Counted from the first letter of the stretch, positions 26,395 to 35,728 are shown. The stretch: DNA of 64,000 nucleotides from Candidatus Endomicrobiellum trichonymphae (GCF_002355835.1 NZ_AP017459.1:434001-498000); one strand, 5' to 3'. Program-made: numbers and translations. The notes: generated by a model not told the origin, from the sequence alone.

Positions 26395-27196
26395 GCTCTA
26401 TAAAATACTTCTGAGGATGAGATTTATAAACAAATAGAACTCAATCCTTTGGTGCCCTGTAACGCGCTGGGATTGATGATACGTCTGTCCTGTGGGAAGT
26501 TCGGTAGCTTTGAATAAAATATTATTAGGAAAGCAGAAAAAGGAAAAATGCTGTATTTGATTGTTGTAAGCAAAACCGATTGATTAGATGTTTTTAAAAT
26601 TTTTTTTGGAATTGCTTCCTAATAATTACATTGAGAATTATTCGGTTTTAAGGAACATAGTAAAAAAGGTGATACGGGCGTTTGGGTTATACCAATAGAT
26701 TAGGTGCTCCACGCGGAAAGATAATAAACTGTAAGGCATATTTTGGATTTAAATGCCGCTTCATGTACGGTGCAGGATAGTGAATATGAAATTACCTTGC
26801 AAAATTTAAAAAAGCTTTCCGTTATAGTTAAAATGGCTAAGGGCGTTGCTGTTCTTAACAATCTTCAGGATGGCGATAAGATGTTGATTTCCAAAGCGTG
26901 TACGCACCATGGATGTCGGAAGAATAAAACTTCCGAGGTGGATTAGAGAATATATTCAAATAAGAGTTTAGAAATTAAATGTGTGTATTAGGAGAGGATT
27001 ATCCTAAAGATGTTGCAAATTGTAAAATTATAATGCAATAGCGGTGGTTGTACTTTAAACAGAAAAGATATGTTTTCAAGACTTAATAAAGCTGTTAAAA
27101 TCGGAGCGCCGATAATGAATTACGGTATTGCAATATCGGTTACACGACATTATAGAAAAAGTGCTTGAAGTTTTTCCGGAAGTATTATCAGCTTAA
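26395..27196 (+). pseudogene. hydF: Decayed [FeFe]-hydrogenase maturation GTPase HydF
   Basis: Blocks typical of HydF can be read across several frames: part of the GTPase domain ('RKAEKGKMLYLIVVSKTD' and a degraded switch region near 26430-26520), the middle domain ('DLNAASCTVQDSEYEIT', 'DGDKMLISKACTHHG' with the conserved Cys-Thr-His-His), and C-terminal 'NRKDMFSRLNKAVKIGAPIM' followed by 'NYGIAIS'. The P-loop region is missing. Intact HydF is the scaffold on which the hydrogenase 2Fe subcluster is assembled. Loss here implies loss of [FeFe]-hydrogenase maturation unless another copy exists. The bases 26171-26394 hold nothing I recognise beyond a weak hairpin after gltA. Confidence 0.75.
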
Positions 27197-27290
27197 GCTT
27201 ATAAAAAAAGCATGAATTTTCATAATTTTTGAAATTGATTGCTGGTTTTGAGTGTGTTTTTATATTATTTTTTTGTTAAGGGTGGGGCAA

Positions 27291-27914
27291 ATGAAAATAA
27301 AAATATTGATATTTGTCTTGATTGTTTTGTCCGGATGCAACAAAAAGATTGCGTGACTGCCTACGAGCTAGTCCGCGGAAAACGGACAAACTAGTTCGCA
27401 ATCGTGCAGTGTAGTCGCGGTACAAAAAGAGGAAGAGTGTGAAAAAAAGAAGAGAAAAAAAGACGATGAAGTAAAGTCGCCTCCGCCAACACCAACGCCT
27501 CTGTTCCGCAAACGGTAACAAAATATAAAAAGGCAAACGGGATACGAAGCGAGAGTTAGGCATTTTACAGGTCGGAGGCTGGATTGAGCATTGGACGGAG
27601 AAGGACGGCGTAAAGATTGCTGCTGTATATTCTGATACCGGCTATTATTTTGAACAAGTGTCCATTGCTGGCGGGAAAACCAATTTATTGCTAATCTTAG
27701 AACTTATTATGATCCGTACGGCAAAGAAATACCCGAAGAGAATTTATTCGCCGTATTGTCCGAAGATGAGATTATATACATCTTTGCATTAGGATAGAGT
27801 ATTCTGCGTTTGGCAGAAGCTGGGATATAACATGTGGTTTTGGCAAGACTCACTCTCTGTGTGGGAAAAAGCAGAGTACGAGAAAATAAAAGCGACTCAG
27901 GATCAGAAATGATA
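27291..27914 (+). pseudogene. Decayed lipoprotein gene, family not recognised
   Basis: ATG 27291 opens 'MKIKILIFVLIVLSGC', a short lipoprotein signal peptide with lipobox LSGC, ending at a TGA after 21 codons. A hairpin-like stretch follows (GATTGCG at about 27347 pairs with CGCAATC at about 27397). Then come Lys/Glu-rich and Pro/Thr-rich pieces ('SPPPTPTP'). From about 27558 'LQVGGWIEHWTEKDGVKIA' and 'YSDTGYYFEQVSIAGGK' are readable, and in another frame 'NLRTYYDPYGKEIPEENLF' and 'AVLSEDEIIYIFALG'. This is a surface lipoprotein broken at several places. A G3-T-G4 run precedes the start. Confidence 0.45.
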
Positions 27915-28505
27915 AAGATAAAAAATGAAAAAATGACTTATAATGATTGGATAGTAAAGCGATAGTTGTATAATGATATCATTTTAAAAAATTTTAATTT
28001 TTACTGGAGATTCTTTAATCTTTAAATAAATGATAATTCAGGTTTTAGGAATTTGTGCGCTCTTTTCAAATAGTCAAGAAAATCAGTTACATTAATTTTA
28101 CTGGACGCAAGAATTGTTGGTACAATAAGTTATGTTATATAATAATTTCGATAAAATATGGCTTGTTGTTCTCAAACTATAAAATGTCTTTCTATTCACT
28201 AAATTGTATTTTAATAATAGTATTTGCTGATAATCAACTAAAGGTATAATGGTTGCCAGTTTAACTTTTTTTATTATACAGATATTATGCTAATTTTTTC
28301 AGTTGACGTCACAAGAAAAATTGCTATAACTTCCGTCAGAATTGTAAGAACTCATCTGTACCTCTATAGTATAGTTCTCATAACATTTAATATGTTGCTA
28401 ACTCTATTTACGCTGTTTTTTAATTATTTAGATTAAAGAATATATTGACATCTCGTATGCGGACAAAAGCGTTCCTTGTGTTAAATTATTAAAATCAAAA
28501 AAGTG
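27915..28505. other. A+T-rich gap, no gene seen
   Basis: About 590 bases with frequent stops in all frames and no protein block that I recognise on either strand. Promoter-like strings occur (for example TTGACA near 28445 and TTGACG near 28302 with TATAAC 16 bases on). I see no RNA gene. Confidence 0.4.
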
Positions 28506-28535
28506 TTGAAAAGACAATGTTAAATCTGATACAAT
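28506..28535 (+). promoter_or_regulatory. Candidate sigma-70 promoter of tpiA
   Basis: TTGAAA at 28506-28511 and TACAAT at 28530-28535 with an 18-base spacer. The AAGGAG ribosome site and ATG 28574 follow about 25-40 bases later. Confidence 0.6.
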
Positions 28536-28573
28536 TATTCGACAAATTTGTTTAAGAGAAAAGGAGCTGTTCT

Positions 28574-29326
28574 ATGAGGAAACCCTTGATGGCAGGAAAT
28601 TGGAAGATGAATAAAACTGTTTCAGAGGCTGTGAGTTTTGTAAAAGCACTTAAAGGCGCGGTTACCGGCGTATCAAATGTTGAGATTTTGGTTTGCCCTG
28701 CCTTTACGGTGCTTTATGAGGTGAATAATGAAATTAAAGGTTCAAATATTAATTTAGGAGCGCAGAATCTTTTTTGGGAGGCAAAAGGAGCATTTACCGG
28801 TGAGATTTCTACAGCGATGATAAGAGATACCGGATGCTCTTACGTTATAGTAGGTCATTCTGAGCGCAGACAATATTTCGGCGAGACTGATGAAGCTGTA
28901 AACAAAAAAACAAAAGCAGCACTTGCAGCGGATATTACTCCCATAGTTTGTGTAGGCGAAACTCTTAAAGAAAGAGAAAATAATGTAACTTTTAGTGTTA
29001 TAGAAAAACAGGTGCGGAACGGCTTGGCGGATCTTACTTTGCAGCAGGCGTCTTTAACGGTTATAGCTTATGAACCCGTATGGGCTATAGGAACGGGAAA
29101 GACTGCAACTCCCGATCAGGCTCAGGAAGTCCACTCTTTTATAAGAAAAATATATGCGCAGATGTACGAGGAATCTGCCGAGAAAGTAAGAATTCTTTAC
29201 GGCGGTTCCGTAAATCCGGGCAATGTGTCGGATCTTATGAAAAAATCTGATATTGATGGCGGTTTAGTAGGCGGAGCAAGTTTAGAAGCCGAATCTTTTA
29301 CAAAACTTGTCAAATATTCTAAGTAA
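28574..29326 (+). CDS. tpiA: Triosephosphate isomerase
   Basis: Interconverts dihydroxyacetone phosphate and glyceraldehyde 3-phosphate. The 250 residues have the standard length and all catalytic parts: Lys in 'GNWKMNKT' (residue 11), His in 'IVGHSERRQYFGE' (about residue 95), the catalytic Glu in 'AYEPVWAIGTGKTATP' (about 160-175) and phosphate-binding 'ILYGGSVNPGN'. The start is supported by AAGGAG nine bases upstream. In many genomes secG follows tpiA; here only a short broken hydrophobic frame does. Confidence 0.97.
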   Translation: MRKPLMAGNWKMNKTVSEAVSFVKALKGAVTGVSNVEILVCPAFTVLYEVNNEIKGSNINLGAQNLFWEAKGAFTGEISTAMIRDTGCSYVIVGHSERRQYFGETDEAVNKKTKAALAADITPIVCVGETLKERENNVTFSVIEKQVRNGLADLTLQQASLTVIAYEPVWAIGTGKTATPDQAQEVHSFIRKIYAQMYEESAEKVRILYGGSVNPGNVSDLMKKSDIDGGLVGGASLEAESFTKLVKYSK

Positions 29327-29688
29327 GTAAAAGCAAAGCATATTCTTCCCCTGCGAAAGAAAGCAGCGTACGGCGCGGATTGAGTAAAGCGTGGATTAAA
29401 AAAATGAAAGAGATAATTCTAAGTTGTTTGATGTTTATTTTTCTTTTGTTGTGTGTGTGAATCGGATGTAGATGTCGAAAAATACTGTTCTTAAAAGAAG
29501 AATATTATAAAGTATGCTATTTCAGCGAACTCAACGACACGGATACTGGCAAGTTATTTTAAACCCGAAAATAAAAATAGACCCAAAAACTGAACTGTTC
29601 CTTTTTGAAATAGCAAGTAAGTTCAGTCCGCAGTCTCAGAATGGATTAGCCCAGCTTTGGGCAGAGTAAGTATAGGGTGGAAAGATGT
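29327..29688 (+). other. Gap with a broken hydrophobic frame
   Basis: At 29404 a short frame reads 'MKEIILSCLMFIFLLLCV' and stops, followed after one shift by a Cys. This could be a dead lipoprotein or membrane protein start; position after tpiA would suit secG but the residues do not show it. About 29545-29665 holds another open piece ('KIDPKTELFLFEIASKFS') of unknown origin. Confidence 0.3.
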
Positions 29689-30150
29689 ATGGATAAAATT
29701 ATGAAGTTGGCTTTTGGTACGGATCATGCTGCCGCTGAAGTGAGAAATAAAGTAAAAGAGTATTTTCAAAGTGCTGGTTATGAAATCGAAGATTTCGGTT
29801 TCTGCGGAGATGGAAGTTGTGATTATCCGGATTATGCTGTTAAAGTTGCGGAAGCTGTTATAAGCAAAAAAGCGGATAGAGGCATTCTTATATGCGGAAC
29901 TGGAATAGGTATGTCTATTGCGGCAAATAAGATGAAAGGTATTATCGCGGCAGTTTGCTGGAATGAAGACACTGCAAAACTTGCGGTGCGACATAACGGC
30001 GCAAATGTTTTATGTCTGGGTTCAAGAACTGCTACCTTAAGCGAATTGTGCCAAAGAATAAAAATATTTCTTGGAACTCCGTTTGAAGAAAGGCATTTGC
30101 AGAGAATAAGAAAAATTGAAGAAATTGAAAAACAACAGTGTCAGAAATAA
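29689..30150 (+). CDS. rpiB: Ribose 5-phosphate isomerase B
   Basis: Interconverts ribose 5-phosphate and ribulose 5-phosphate, joining the non-oxidative pentose phosphate route with nucleotide synthesis. ATG 29689 has a purine-rich TGGAAAG upstream and gives 153 residues; an in-frame GTG at 29677 lies within that site. The RpiB/LacAB core is clear: 'AFGTDHAAAEVRNKVKEY', 'SCDYPDYAVKVAEAV', active-site 'RGILICGTGIGMSIAANK' and 'CWNEDTAKLAVRHNGANVL'. The gene is intact and lies just upstream of the transketolase pair. Confidence 0.94.
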   Translation: MDKIMKLAFGTDHAAAEVRNKVKEYFQSAGYEIEDFGFCGDGSCDYPDYAVKVAEAVISKKADRGILICGTGIGMSIAANKMKGIIAAVCWNEDTAKLAVRHNGANVLCLGSRTATLSELCQRIKIFLGTPFEERHLQRIRKIEEIEKQQCQK

Positions 30151-30650
30151 TAAGTAAAAGATTAATTTTCACTGCTGTTTTTTCTATTTTTTATAGTGTC
30201 TGCGTTGCGTCTTAAATAGAGTCGTTATAAAGACGAGTTATGATTTTTCTGCAGTTAAGACCGGTACGGAATGATAGAGAAGTTTTCTTCCGGCAAAATA
30301 TACGAAAAAGTTGACAAGATAGCGCAAGATACTTTTATTCGATGCTTTTTAGCTGAATATTATGTGTATAGCTGCTTTTCGATCGAAAAGGAATATACTT
30401 TTGCTCGTAAGTACTTGTGGATACCGCTCAATATTTTTTGACGATTATTACGGTTGGATAAATGATGATTTACTGGAATGCCGGTTAAGTTCTGTATTTG
30501 GAATTTATGCGTGCCTGCCGTTGGTTTATGGGCAGGAGATTCGTCTCCTATGATATGTTTTGTGCTTAACAGAGCAGTGAGGATCGTTTTGAAAACTCTC
30601 CCGCACGGATATAGAGTAAAATAGTTTTTTTACAAAGTTTAAAAAGGAGC
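30151..30650 (+). pseudogene. Unidentified decayed gene before transketolase
   Basis: A discontinuous coding stretch reads 'MIEKFSSGKIYEKVDKIAQD' (about 30272-30331), 'CFLAEYYVYSCFSIEKEY' and, near the end, 'GDSSPMICFVLNRAV' and 'RIVLKTLPHGYRVK' to a TAG near 30623. Several stops interrupt it near 30450-30470. The consistent reading frame over most of its length argues for a real former gene of about 120 residues or more, but I recognise no family. Confidence 0.3.
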
Positions 30651-30659
30651 TGTTATATT

Positions 30660-31484
30660 ATGGAGACTTCAGACTTAAAAATAATATCTGCTGATGTCAG
30701 AAAAGATATTATTAAAATGCTTAGTCTTGCGGGTACGGGACACCCAGGTGGCAGTCTATCTTCGGTTGAGCTTTTGGTATCGTTGTATTTTAAACATATG
30801 AAATTTAATCCCAAAGACGCAAATGACCAGAGTAGAGATTATTTTATATTGTCAAAAGGACACGTTTGTCCCATACTTTATGCGGTTTTAGCGCGGCTTG
30901 GATATTTTAATCCTGATGAATTGTGTACCTTAAGAAAAACCGGAAGCAGACTTCAGGGACATCCGGCAAAAGACAAAGAACTTCCGGGAATAGAGATATC
31001 CACCGGTTCTTTAGGATACGGTTTATCTATAGGAGCGGGAATTGCTGCAGGAATGAAACAATCAAAGAAAAATAATAGAATTTATGTTCTTATGGGCGAC
31101 GGCGAGCAGCAGGAGGGAAGTATATGGGAAGCTGCAATGTCTGCGGCTCACTTTAAATTTGATAATCTCTGCGCTATTGTTGACGATAACGGTTTGCAGA
31201 TAGACGGTGCTACAAAAGATGTAATGAATGTCAATCCTTTAGCTGATAAATACAGAGCTTTTGGGTGGAATGTTATAGAGATAGACGGGCACAATCTTGA
31301 AGCGGTTGACAAAGCGTATTTGCAGTTTAAAACAGAAAAAGGAAGACCTACGGCGATAATAGCGAAAACTGTTAAAGGCAAAGGAGTTTCTTATATGGAA
31401 AATCTTGTCGAATGGCACGGAAAGATTCCGTCAAAAGAATTGGTTGAAAAAGCGTTGGCAGAAATTGACAGATCATTGCGATAG
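30660..31484 (+). CDS. tktA: Transketolase, N-terminal (thiamine diphosphate) subunit
   Basis: This is the TPP-binding half of a split transketolase, which moves two-carbon units between pentose and hexose phosphates. The 274 residues match the usual N-terminal subunit. The TPP/Mg motif is 'VLMGDGEQQEGSIWEAA' (about 142-158) with the downstream Asn in 'CAIVDDNGLQIDG'. The His-containing 'GHPGGSLSSVELLV' and 'LSKGHVCPILYAVL' are also typical. The start has AAAGGAG upstream. Split transketolases occur in many anaerobes. The C-terminal half follows after 119 bases. Confidence 0.94.
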   Translation: METSDLKIISADVRKDIIKMLSLAGTGHPGGSLSSVELLVSLYFKHMKFNPKDANDQSRDYFILSKGHVCPILYAVLARLGYFNPDELCTLRKTGSRLQGHPAKDKELPGIEISTGSLGYGLSIGAGIAAGMKQSKKNNRIYVLMGDGEQQEGSIWEAAMSAAHFKFDNLCAIVDDNGLQIDGATKDVMNVNPLADKYRAFGWNVIEIDGHNLEAVDKAYLQFKTEKGRPTAIIAKTVKGKGVSYMENLVEWHGKIPSKELVEKALAEIDRSLR

Positions 31485-31603
31485 AGATGGCGGACTATAT
31501 AGTTGTCTTTTGAGAAAACGTCGCGGAAAAAGTTGGAGAAATGAGGATAATAGTGGCGATGCGGCATAACGATTAAAAGTATATATTCGATCAGGAGAAA
31601 AAT

Positions 31604-32551
31604 ATGGTAGAAGTTTTTGGAAAAAGGGCTACAAGGTTTGGTTTTGGCGAAGGTATTATTGAGCTTGGAAAAGAAAACCCTAAAATTTTTGTTTTAGGCG
31701 CAGACACCATTTCTTCAGTTCTAATAGATGGTTTTAAAAAGATATTTCCCGACAGATTTATCAATGTCGGTATCGCGGAAACTAATTTAATAGGTATGGC
31801 TGCGGGGCTTGCCGTAGCGGGATTTATTCCGTTTGTGTCAACTTATGGAGTTTTTGCGTCCGGAAGACCGTGGGAACATATAAGGACAACGGTGTGTTAT
31901 TCAAATTTAAACGTGAAAATAGGCGGTTCACATTCGGGAATTATGGTAGGACCTGACGGTGCAACCCATCAGGCTTTAGAAGATATTGCTATAATGAGAT
32001 GTCTTCCCAGAATGAAAGTTATAGTGCCATGTGATTTAGTTGAGACGAAAAAGGCGGTAGTAGCAAGCGCATATTCGGACGGACCCGTATACATAAGATA
32101 CGGAAGAGAAAATATACCGGTGTTTACAAAAGACGACGCTCCTTTTGAGATAGGTAAAGCAAATATTTTAAGAGACGGAAATGATGTTGCGATTGTATCC
32201 TGCGGAACGATGGTTTACGAATCTTTAATGAGTGCTGAGATTTTAGAAAAAAAAGGTATTAAAGCAAGAGTTATAAATATCCACACGATTAAACCTATAG
32301 ATGAAAAAGCGATCATTAACGCCGCGAGAAAATGCGGAGCGATAGTAACCGCGGAAGAACATCAGGTTTACGGCGGGTTTGGCTCTGCAGTCGCTGAAGT
32401 GCTTGTCAAAAATTATCCGGTTCCTGTTGAAATGGTAGGAGTTGCCGACAGATTCGGCGAGTCCGGTGAGCCTATGAATTTAATGAGCAGGTTCGGGTTA
32501 AGAGACGTAAATATTGCGGACGCAGTTTTAAAAGTTTTAAAAAGAAAATGA
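31604..32551 (+). CDS. tktB: Transketolase, C-terminal subunit
   Basis: The second half of the split transketolase: 315 residues with the pyrimidine-binding domain and the C-terminal transketolase domain. Characteristic blocks are 'DRFINVGIAETNLIGMAAGL' (glutamate that activates TPP), 'GGSHSGIMVGPDGATHQALE' and 'VTAEEHQVYGGFGSAVAEV'. AGGAG precedes ATG 31604. The deoB pseudogene begins one base after the stop codon, suggesting one transcript for pentose phosphate and nucleoside salvage functions. Confidence 0.94.
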   Translation: MVEVFGKRATRFGFGEGIIELGKENPKIFVLGADTISSVLIDGFKKIFPDRFINVGIAETNLIGMAAGLAVAGFIPFVSTYGVFASGRPWEHIRTTVCYSNLNVKIGGSHSGIMVGPDGATHQALEDIAIMRCLPRMKVIVPCDLVETKKAVVASAYSDGPVYIRYGRENIPVFTKDDAPFEIGKANILRDGNDVAIVSCGTMVYESLMSAEILEKKGIKARVINIHTIKPIDEKAIINAARKCGAIVTAEEHQVYGGFGSAVAEVLVKNYPVPVEMVGVADRFGESGEPMNLMSRFGLRDVNIADAVLKVLKRK

Positions 32552-32842
32552 TATGACGGAAAGAATCGTATTAATCGTTTTGGATAGTGTTGGTGTCGGA
32601 GAACTCTCTGATGCTGTTTCTTATAATGATGCGGGCACGGACACAATCGGACATATTTTTGATAGGTCTGAAAAATCTTTTTCTCTGCCAAATATGGCAA
32701 AACTCGGATTGTATAAACTTTTAAATAGAAGAAATTCTCTGCCATGTGCAGACGTTACGGGTTGTTACGGCAAAATGATGACAAAATCGCCGGCAAAAGA
32801 TACTATGTGGCAGGACACTGGGAAATGTCAGGTATAATTTTG

Positions 32843-32849
32843 CCCCCCC
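32843..32849. repeat. C7 run at a frameshift in deoB
   Basis: Removing one C restores the frame from 'GIILPP' into 'FPVYPRGFP'. The tract is thus the exact site of one of the four shifts in deoB. Confidence 0.85.
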
Positions 32850-33105
32850 TTTCCTGTGTATCCGAGAGGGTTTCCTAAAAAAGTAATAGAAGAATTTGAG
32901 AAGCAAATAGGTGCGAAAATAATAGGCAACTGCAGTGCTTCCGGAACTGAAATAATAAAACGGTTCGGATCAGAGCATTTGAAAACAGACTGTCCCATTA
33001 TTTATACTTCAGCCGATTCGGTTTTTCAGATAGCGGTTCACGAAGAAACTTTCGGATTGGACAGACTGTATAAAATATGCGAAATTGCACGAAATATTTT
33101 GTGCG

Positions 33106-33118
33106 GGGTGGGGGGGGG
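33106..33118. repeat. G4-T-G8 tract at a frameshift in deoB
   Basis: The tract separates '[11 protein letters not shown]' from '[13 protein letters not shown]', which are in different frames. DeoB proteins normally have only one or two residues between these blocks, so the tract is an expansion. Confidence 0.88.
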
Positions 33119-33791
33119 ATGCTGTAGGAAGAGTCACTGCGAGACCTTTTATAGGCACAGACGGTAGTTACAGAAGGACGGTAACCATGAGAGATTATTC
33201 TTTAACTCCGGTTGAAAGTACGGTTTTAGATAAAATAAAAAATTCCGGTGGCAGCGTTATTGCAATAGGAAAGATAGAAGATATTTTTAACGCTAAAGGA
33301 ATAACCGAAGCCGTTCATACCGAAGGGAATTTAAACGGTATGAAAATAACTTTAGATAAAGTAAAACATCCTTTTGAAAAACAAACATTGATTTTTAACA
33401 ATCTTGTTGATTTTGACATGCTTTGGGGACACAGGCGAGATAGTTTCAACTTATGCGGAAGGACTTAAAGATTTTGATGATTTTTTGCCTGTGTTGATCG
33501 AAGAATTAAAAGACGATGATATACTTATTATTACGGCGGATCACGGCTGTGATCCGATATATGAGTTGCATACGGATCATACGAGAGAATATGTTCCGCT
33601 TCTGCTGTGCGGAAAAAAATTAAAGAAAAATATTGACTTGGAAATAAGAGAAACGCTGTCAGATATCGCGCAAACCATCGCTGATATTTTCGGACTTCCG
33701 GCTATGAAAAACGGAAAAAGCTTTAAAAATATCCTGTGTTGCATAAGCTGAAAAAATTGTCTATTTATCTTGCTTATTTATAGGTGGGAAC

Positions 33792-34637
33792 GTGAAATTA
33801 AACATATTTAAAAAAATTCAGGAAACAAAAAAGACAATCTTGTCTTTACACGACTTTAATCCCACAACGGCAGTTATTGCCGGATCAGGACTCGGCGAAA
33901 TAAGCAAACAATTTACAATACGCAAAACAATAAAATATTCAGACATTCCTTACTTTCTTAAGACTGCGGTTCAGGGACATGCCGGAGATTTGCTTCTTTG
34001 CTCTTACGGCAGCGCCGATCTGCTGATTTTTAATGGACGGTTTCACTATTATGAAGGGCATCATCCTCAGGAAGTTGTCTATCCTGTGAGAGTTATGAAA
34101 TTTTTAGGGATTAAAACTCTTATAATTACCGCTGCAACCGGTGGATTGAATAAAAAATATTCTGTCGGTGATATTATCGTTTTAAAGGATCATATAGATT
34201 GCACTGGAAATAATCCTTTAATAGGTGTTCATTATGACGAGTTCGGCGAACGTTTCCCAAATATGGAAAATGTGTATGATGCCGTTTTAAGAAAAAAAGC
34301 ATTGAGTTTAGCAAAAAAATTTAAAATTAAAGCCTGCGAAGGAATTTATTTCGGAGTTTCCGGTCCATCTTATGAAACTCCCGCATCCGTAAAAGCATAT
34401 CAAATTCTTGGAGGTGATGTAGTGGGAATGTCGGTGGTTTATGAAGCGACTGTTGCGGCTCAAATGAAAATGAGAGTTTTAGGTTTGGCATATGTTTCAA
34501 ATATGGCTGCAGGTATTCATAATAGACCGTTAAGTCATGCCGAAGTTATTGAGAATGGGGAAAAAGTAAGTCTCAGTATGTCAAAAATAGCAAAAAATAT
34601 TATTAGTTTTACTGATAATCAGGTGAAGTTGTTATAA
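33792..34637 (+). CDS. punA: Purine nucleoside phosphorylase
   Basis: Splits purine nucleosides with phosphate to base plus ribose 1-phosphate. GTG 33792 with AGGTGGG upstream gives 281 residues. The trimeric PNP family is recognised by 'AVIAGSGLGEISKQ', phosphate-site 'NGRFHYYEGHHPQEV', 'YFGVSGPSYETPAS' and 'VSNMAAGIHNRPLSHAEV' with the catalytic Asn. In the 'GDVVGMSVVYEATVAAQ' region the usual S-T-V-P-E and VARH read S-V-V-Y-E and VAAQ, unusual changes near the active site. Ribose 1-phosphate would normally go to DeoB, which is broken just upstream. Confidence 0.9.
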   Translation: MKLNIFKKIQETKKTILSLHDFNPTTAVIAGSGLGEISKQFTIRKTIKYSDIPYFLKTAVQGHAGDLLLCSYGSADLLIFNGRFHYYEGHHPQEVVYPVRVMKFLGIKTLIITAATGGLNKKYSVGDIIVLKDHIDCTGNNPLIGVHYDEFGERFPNMENVYDAVLRKKALSLAKKFKIKACEGIYFGVSGPSYETPASVKAYQILGGDVVGMSVVYEATVAAQMKMRVLGLAYVSNMAAGIHNRPLSHAEVIENGEKVSLSMSKIAKNIISFTDNQVKLL

Positions 34638-34846
34638 TAATAACGAAATTTATTGTGTAATTTATTATAATGAGAAAAAATAAACATGATCTCTAAATAA
34701 AAATAAGATTCCTCAAAATCGGTTATATTTTATTTCATGTATGAAACAAGACATATTGCTGTTGGAGCAGATTATTATTTCGCCGAGGTTTTATTTAATG
34801 ATTATATTGAAAGATTGTTACTACAAACAAATAAGATTACGTCGAA

Positions 34847-35728
34847 ATGGAAATGAGTGATAATCCGATAAAAATTGCATTTATAGGTGGTAGCGGGCTA
34901 TATCAAATTGACGGTATTGAAAATATTGTTGAGAAAGATATTGATACGCCCTTTGGTAGACCTTCCGATAAAATAATTACGGGGGTGATAAACAGAATAA
35001 ACTGTGCTTTTTTGCCTAGGCACGGCAGAGGGCATATTTTAAATCCGTCAGAAATTAACCAGAGAGCAAATATATATGCGTTGAAATCTCTAGGTACGGA
35101 GCAAATAGTTTCATTTACAGCATGCGGTTCTTTAAAAGAGGAAATAAAACCCAAAGATTTTGTTATTCCGGATCAGGTTTTTGATAGAACAAAAAACAGA
35201 TCGCTGACTTTTTTTGAAAAAGGTATAGTCGCTCATGTCTCAATGGCATATCCTTTCTGTAATGAGATAAGAAGTTTAATTCGTCAGACTGTTTATGAGA
35301 TAGGAATAAAATATCATTTCTGCGGAACTTATGTATGTATTGAGGGGCCGCAATTTTCTACAAAAGCTGAATCGCAAATTAACAGACAGTCTGGATTTTC
35401 AGTAGTCGGAATGACGCTTTTTCCAGAAGCAAAACTTGCCAGAGAAGCTGAAATCTGTTATGCGAATATCTCTCTTGTAACTGATTTTGACGTATGGAAA
35501 GAAAGGGAAGAAGTGACAAACGATGCCGTTGTAGCAAACGTTGCGGCAAACGTTGCAAACAGCAGGAGAGTTATTAAAAGCCTGATATTAAAACTTTCAA
35601 GGAGAGAAATAAAATGTTCCTGCGGCAGTTCACTAAAGAAATCGCTTATGACCTCTTCTGATAGAGTGACAGTAAGTCCACATTATAAAAATGTGTCTTT
35701 GTTAATTGATAAGTATTTTAAAAAATGA
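34847..35728 (+). CDS. mtnP: 5'-methylthioadenosine phosphorylase
   Basis: MTAP-family enzyme that cleaves methylthioadenosine (or a related purine nucleoside) phosphorolytically. The product is 293 residues from ATG 34847, with a second possible Met two codons later; no strong ribosome site separates them. Signatures include 'AFIGGSGLYQIDGIE', 'FLPRHGRGHILNPSEINQRA' (phosphate and ribose contacts), 'GTYVCIEGPQFSTKAES' and 'VGMTLFPEAKLAREAEICYA' with 'TDFDVWKE'. The gap 34638-34846 holds only A+T-rich sequence with a short broken frame. Confidence 0.9.
   Translation: MEMSDNPIKIAFIGGSGLYQIDGIENIVEKDIDTPFGRPSDKIITGVINRINCAFLPRHGRGHILNPSEINQRANIYALKSLGTEQIVSFTACGSLKEEIKPKDFVIPDQVFDRTKNRSLTFFEKGIVAHVSMAYPFCNEIRSLIRQTVYEIGIKYHFCGTYVCIEGPQFSTKAESQINRQSGFSVVGMTLFPEAKLAREAEICYANISLVTDFDVWKEREEVTNDAVVANVAANVANSRRVIKSLILKLSRREIKCSCGSSLKKSLMTSSDRVTVSPHYKNVSLLIDKYFKK

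Larger units (their letters stand above)
32553..33751 (+). pseudogene. deoB: Phosphopentomutase gene with four frameshifts
   Basis: All of DeoB can be read, but in five pieces. 'MTERIVLIVLDSVGVGELSD' (split at 20 residues) opens with a metal-binding Asp. The frame shifts near 32808, again in a C7 run at 32843-32849 (one C too many), again in a G4-T-G8 run at 33106-33118, and again at a T3 near 33444. Readable blocks: '[10 protein letters not shown]', '[15 protein letters not shown]', '[19 protein letters not shown]', 'VDFDMLWGHRRD' and 'ILIITADHGCDPI'. Metal ligands are all retained. The enzyme converts ribose 1- and 5-phosphates. Most of the sequence is otherwise well conserved, so inactivation is recent, or a slippage mechanism or sequencing error is involved. 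Confidence 0.88.
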
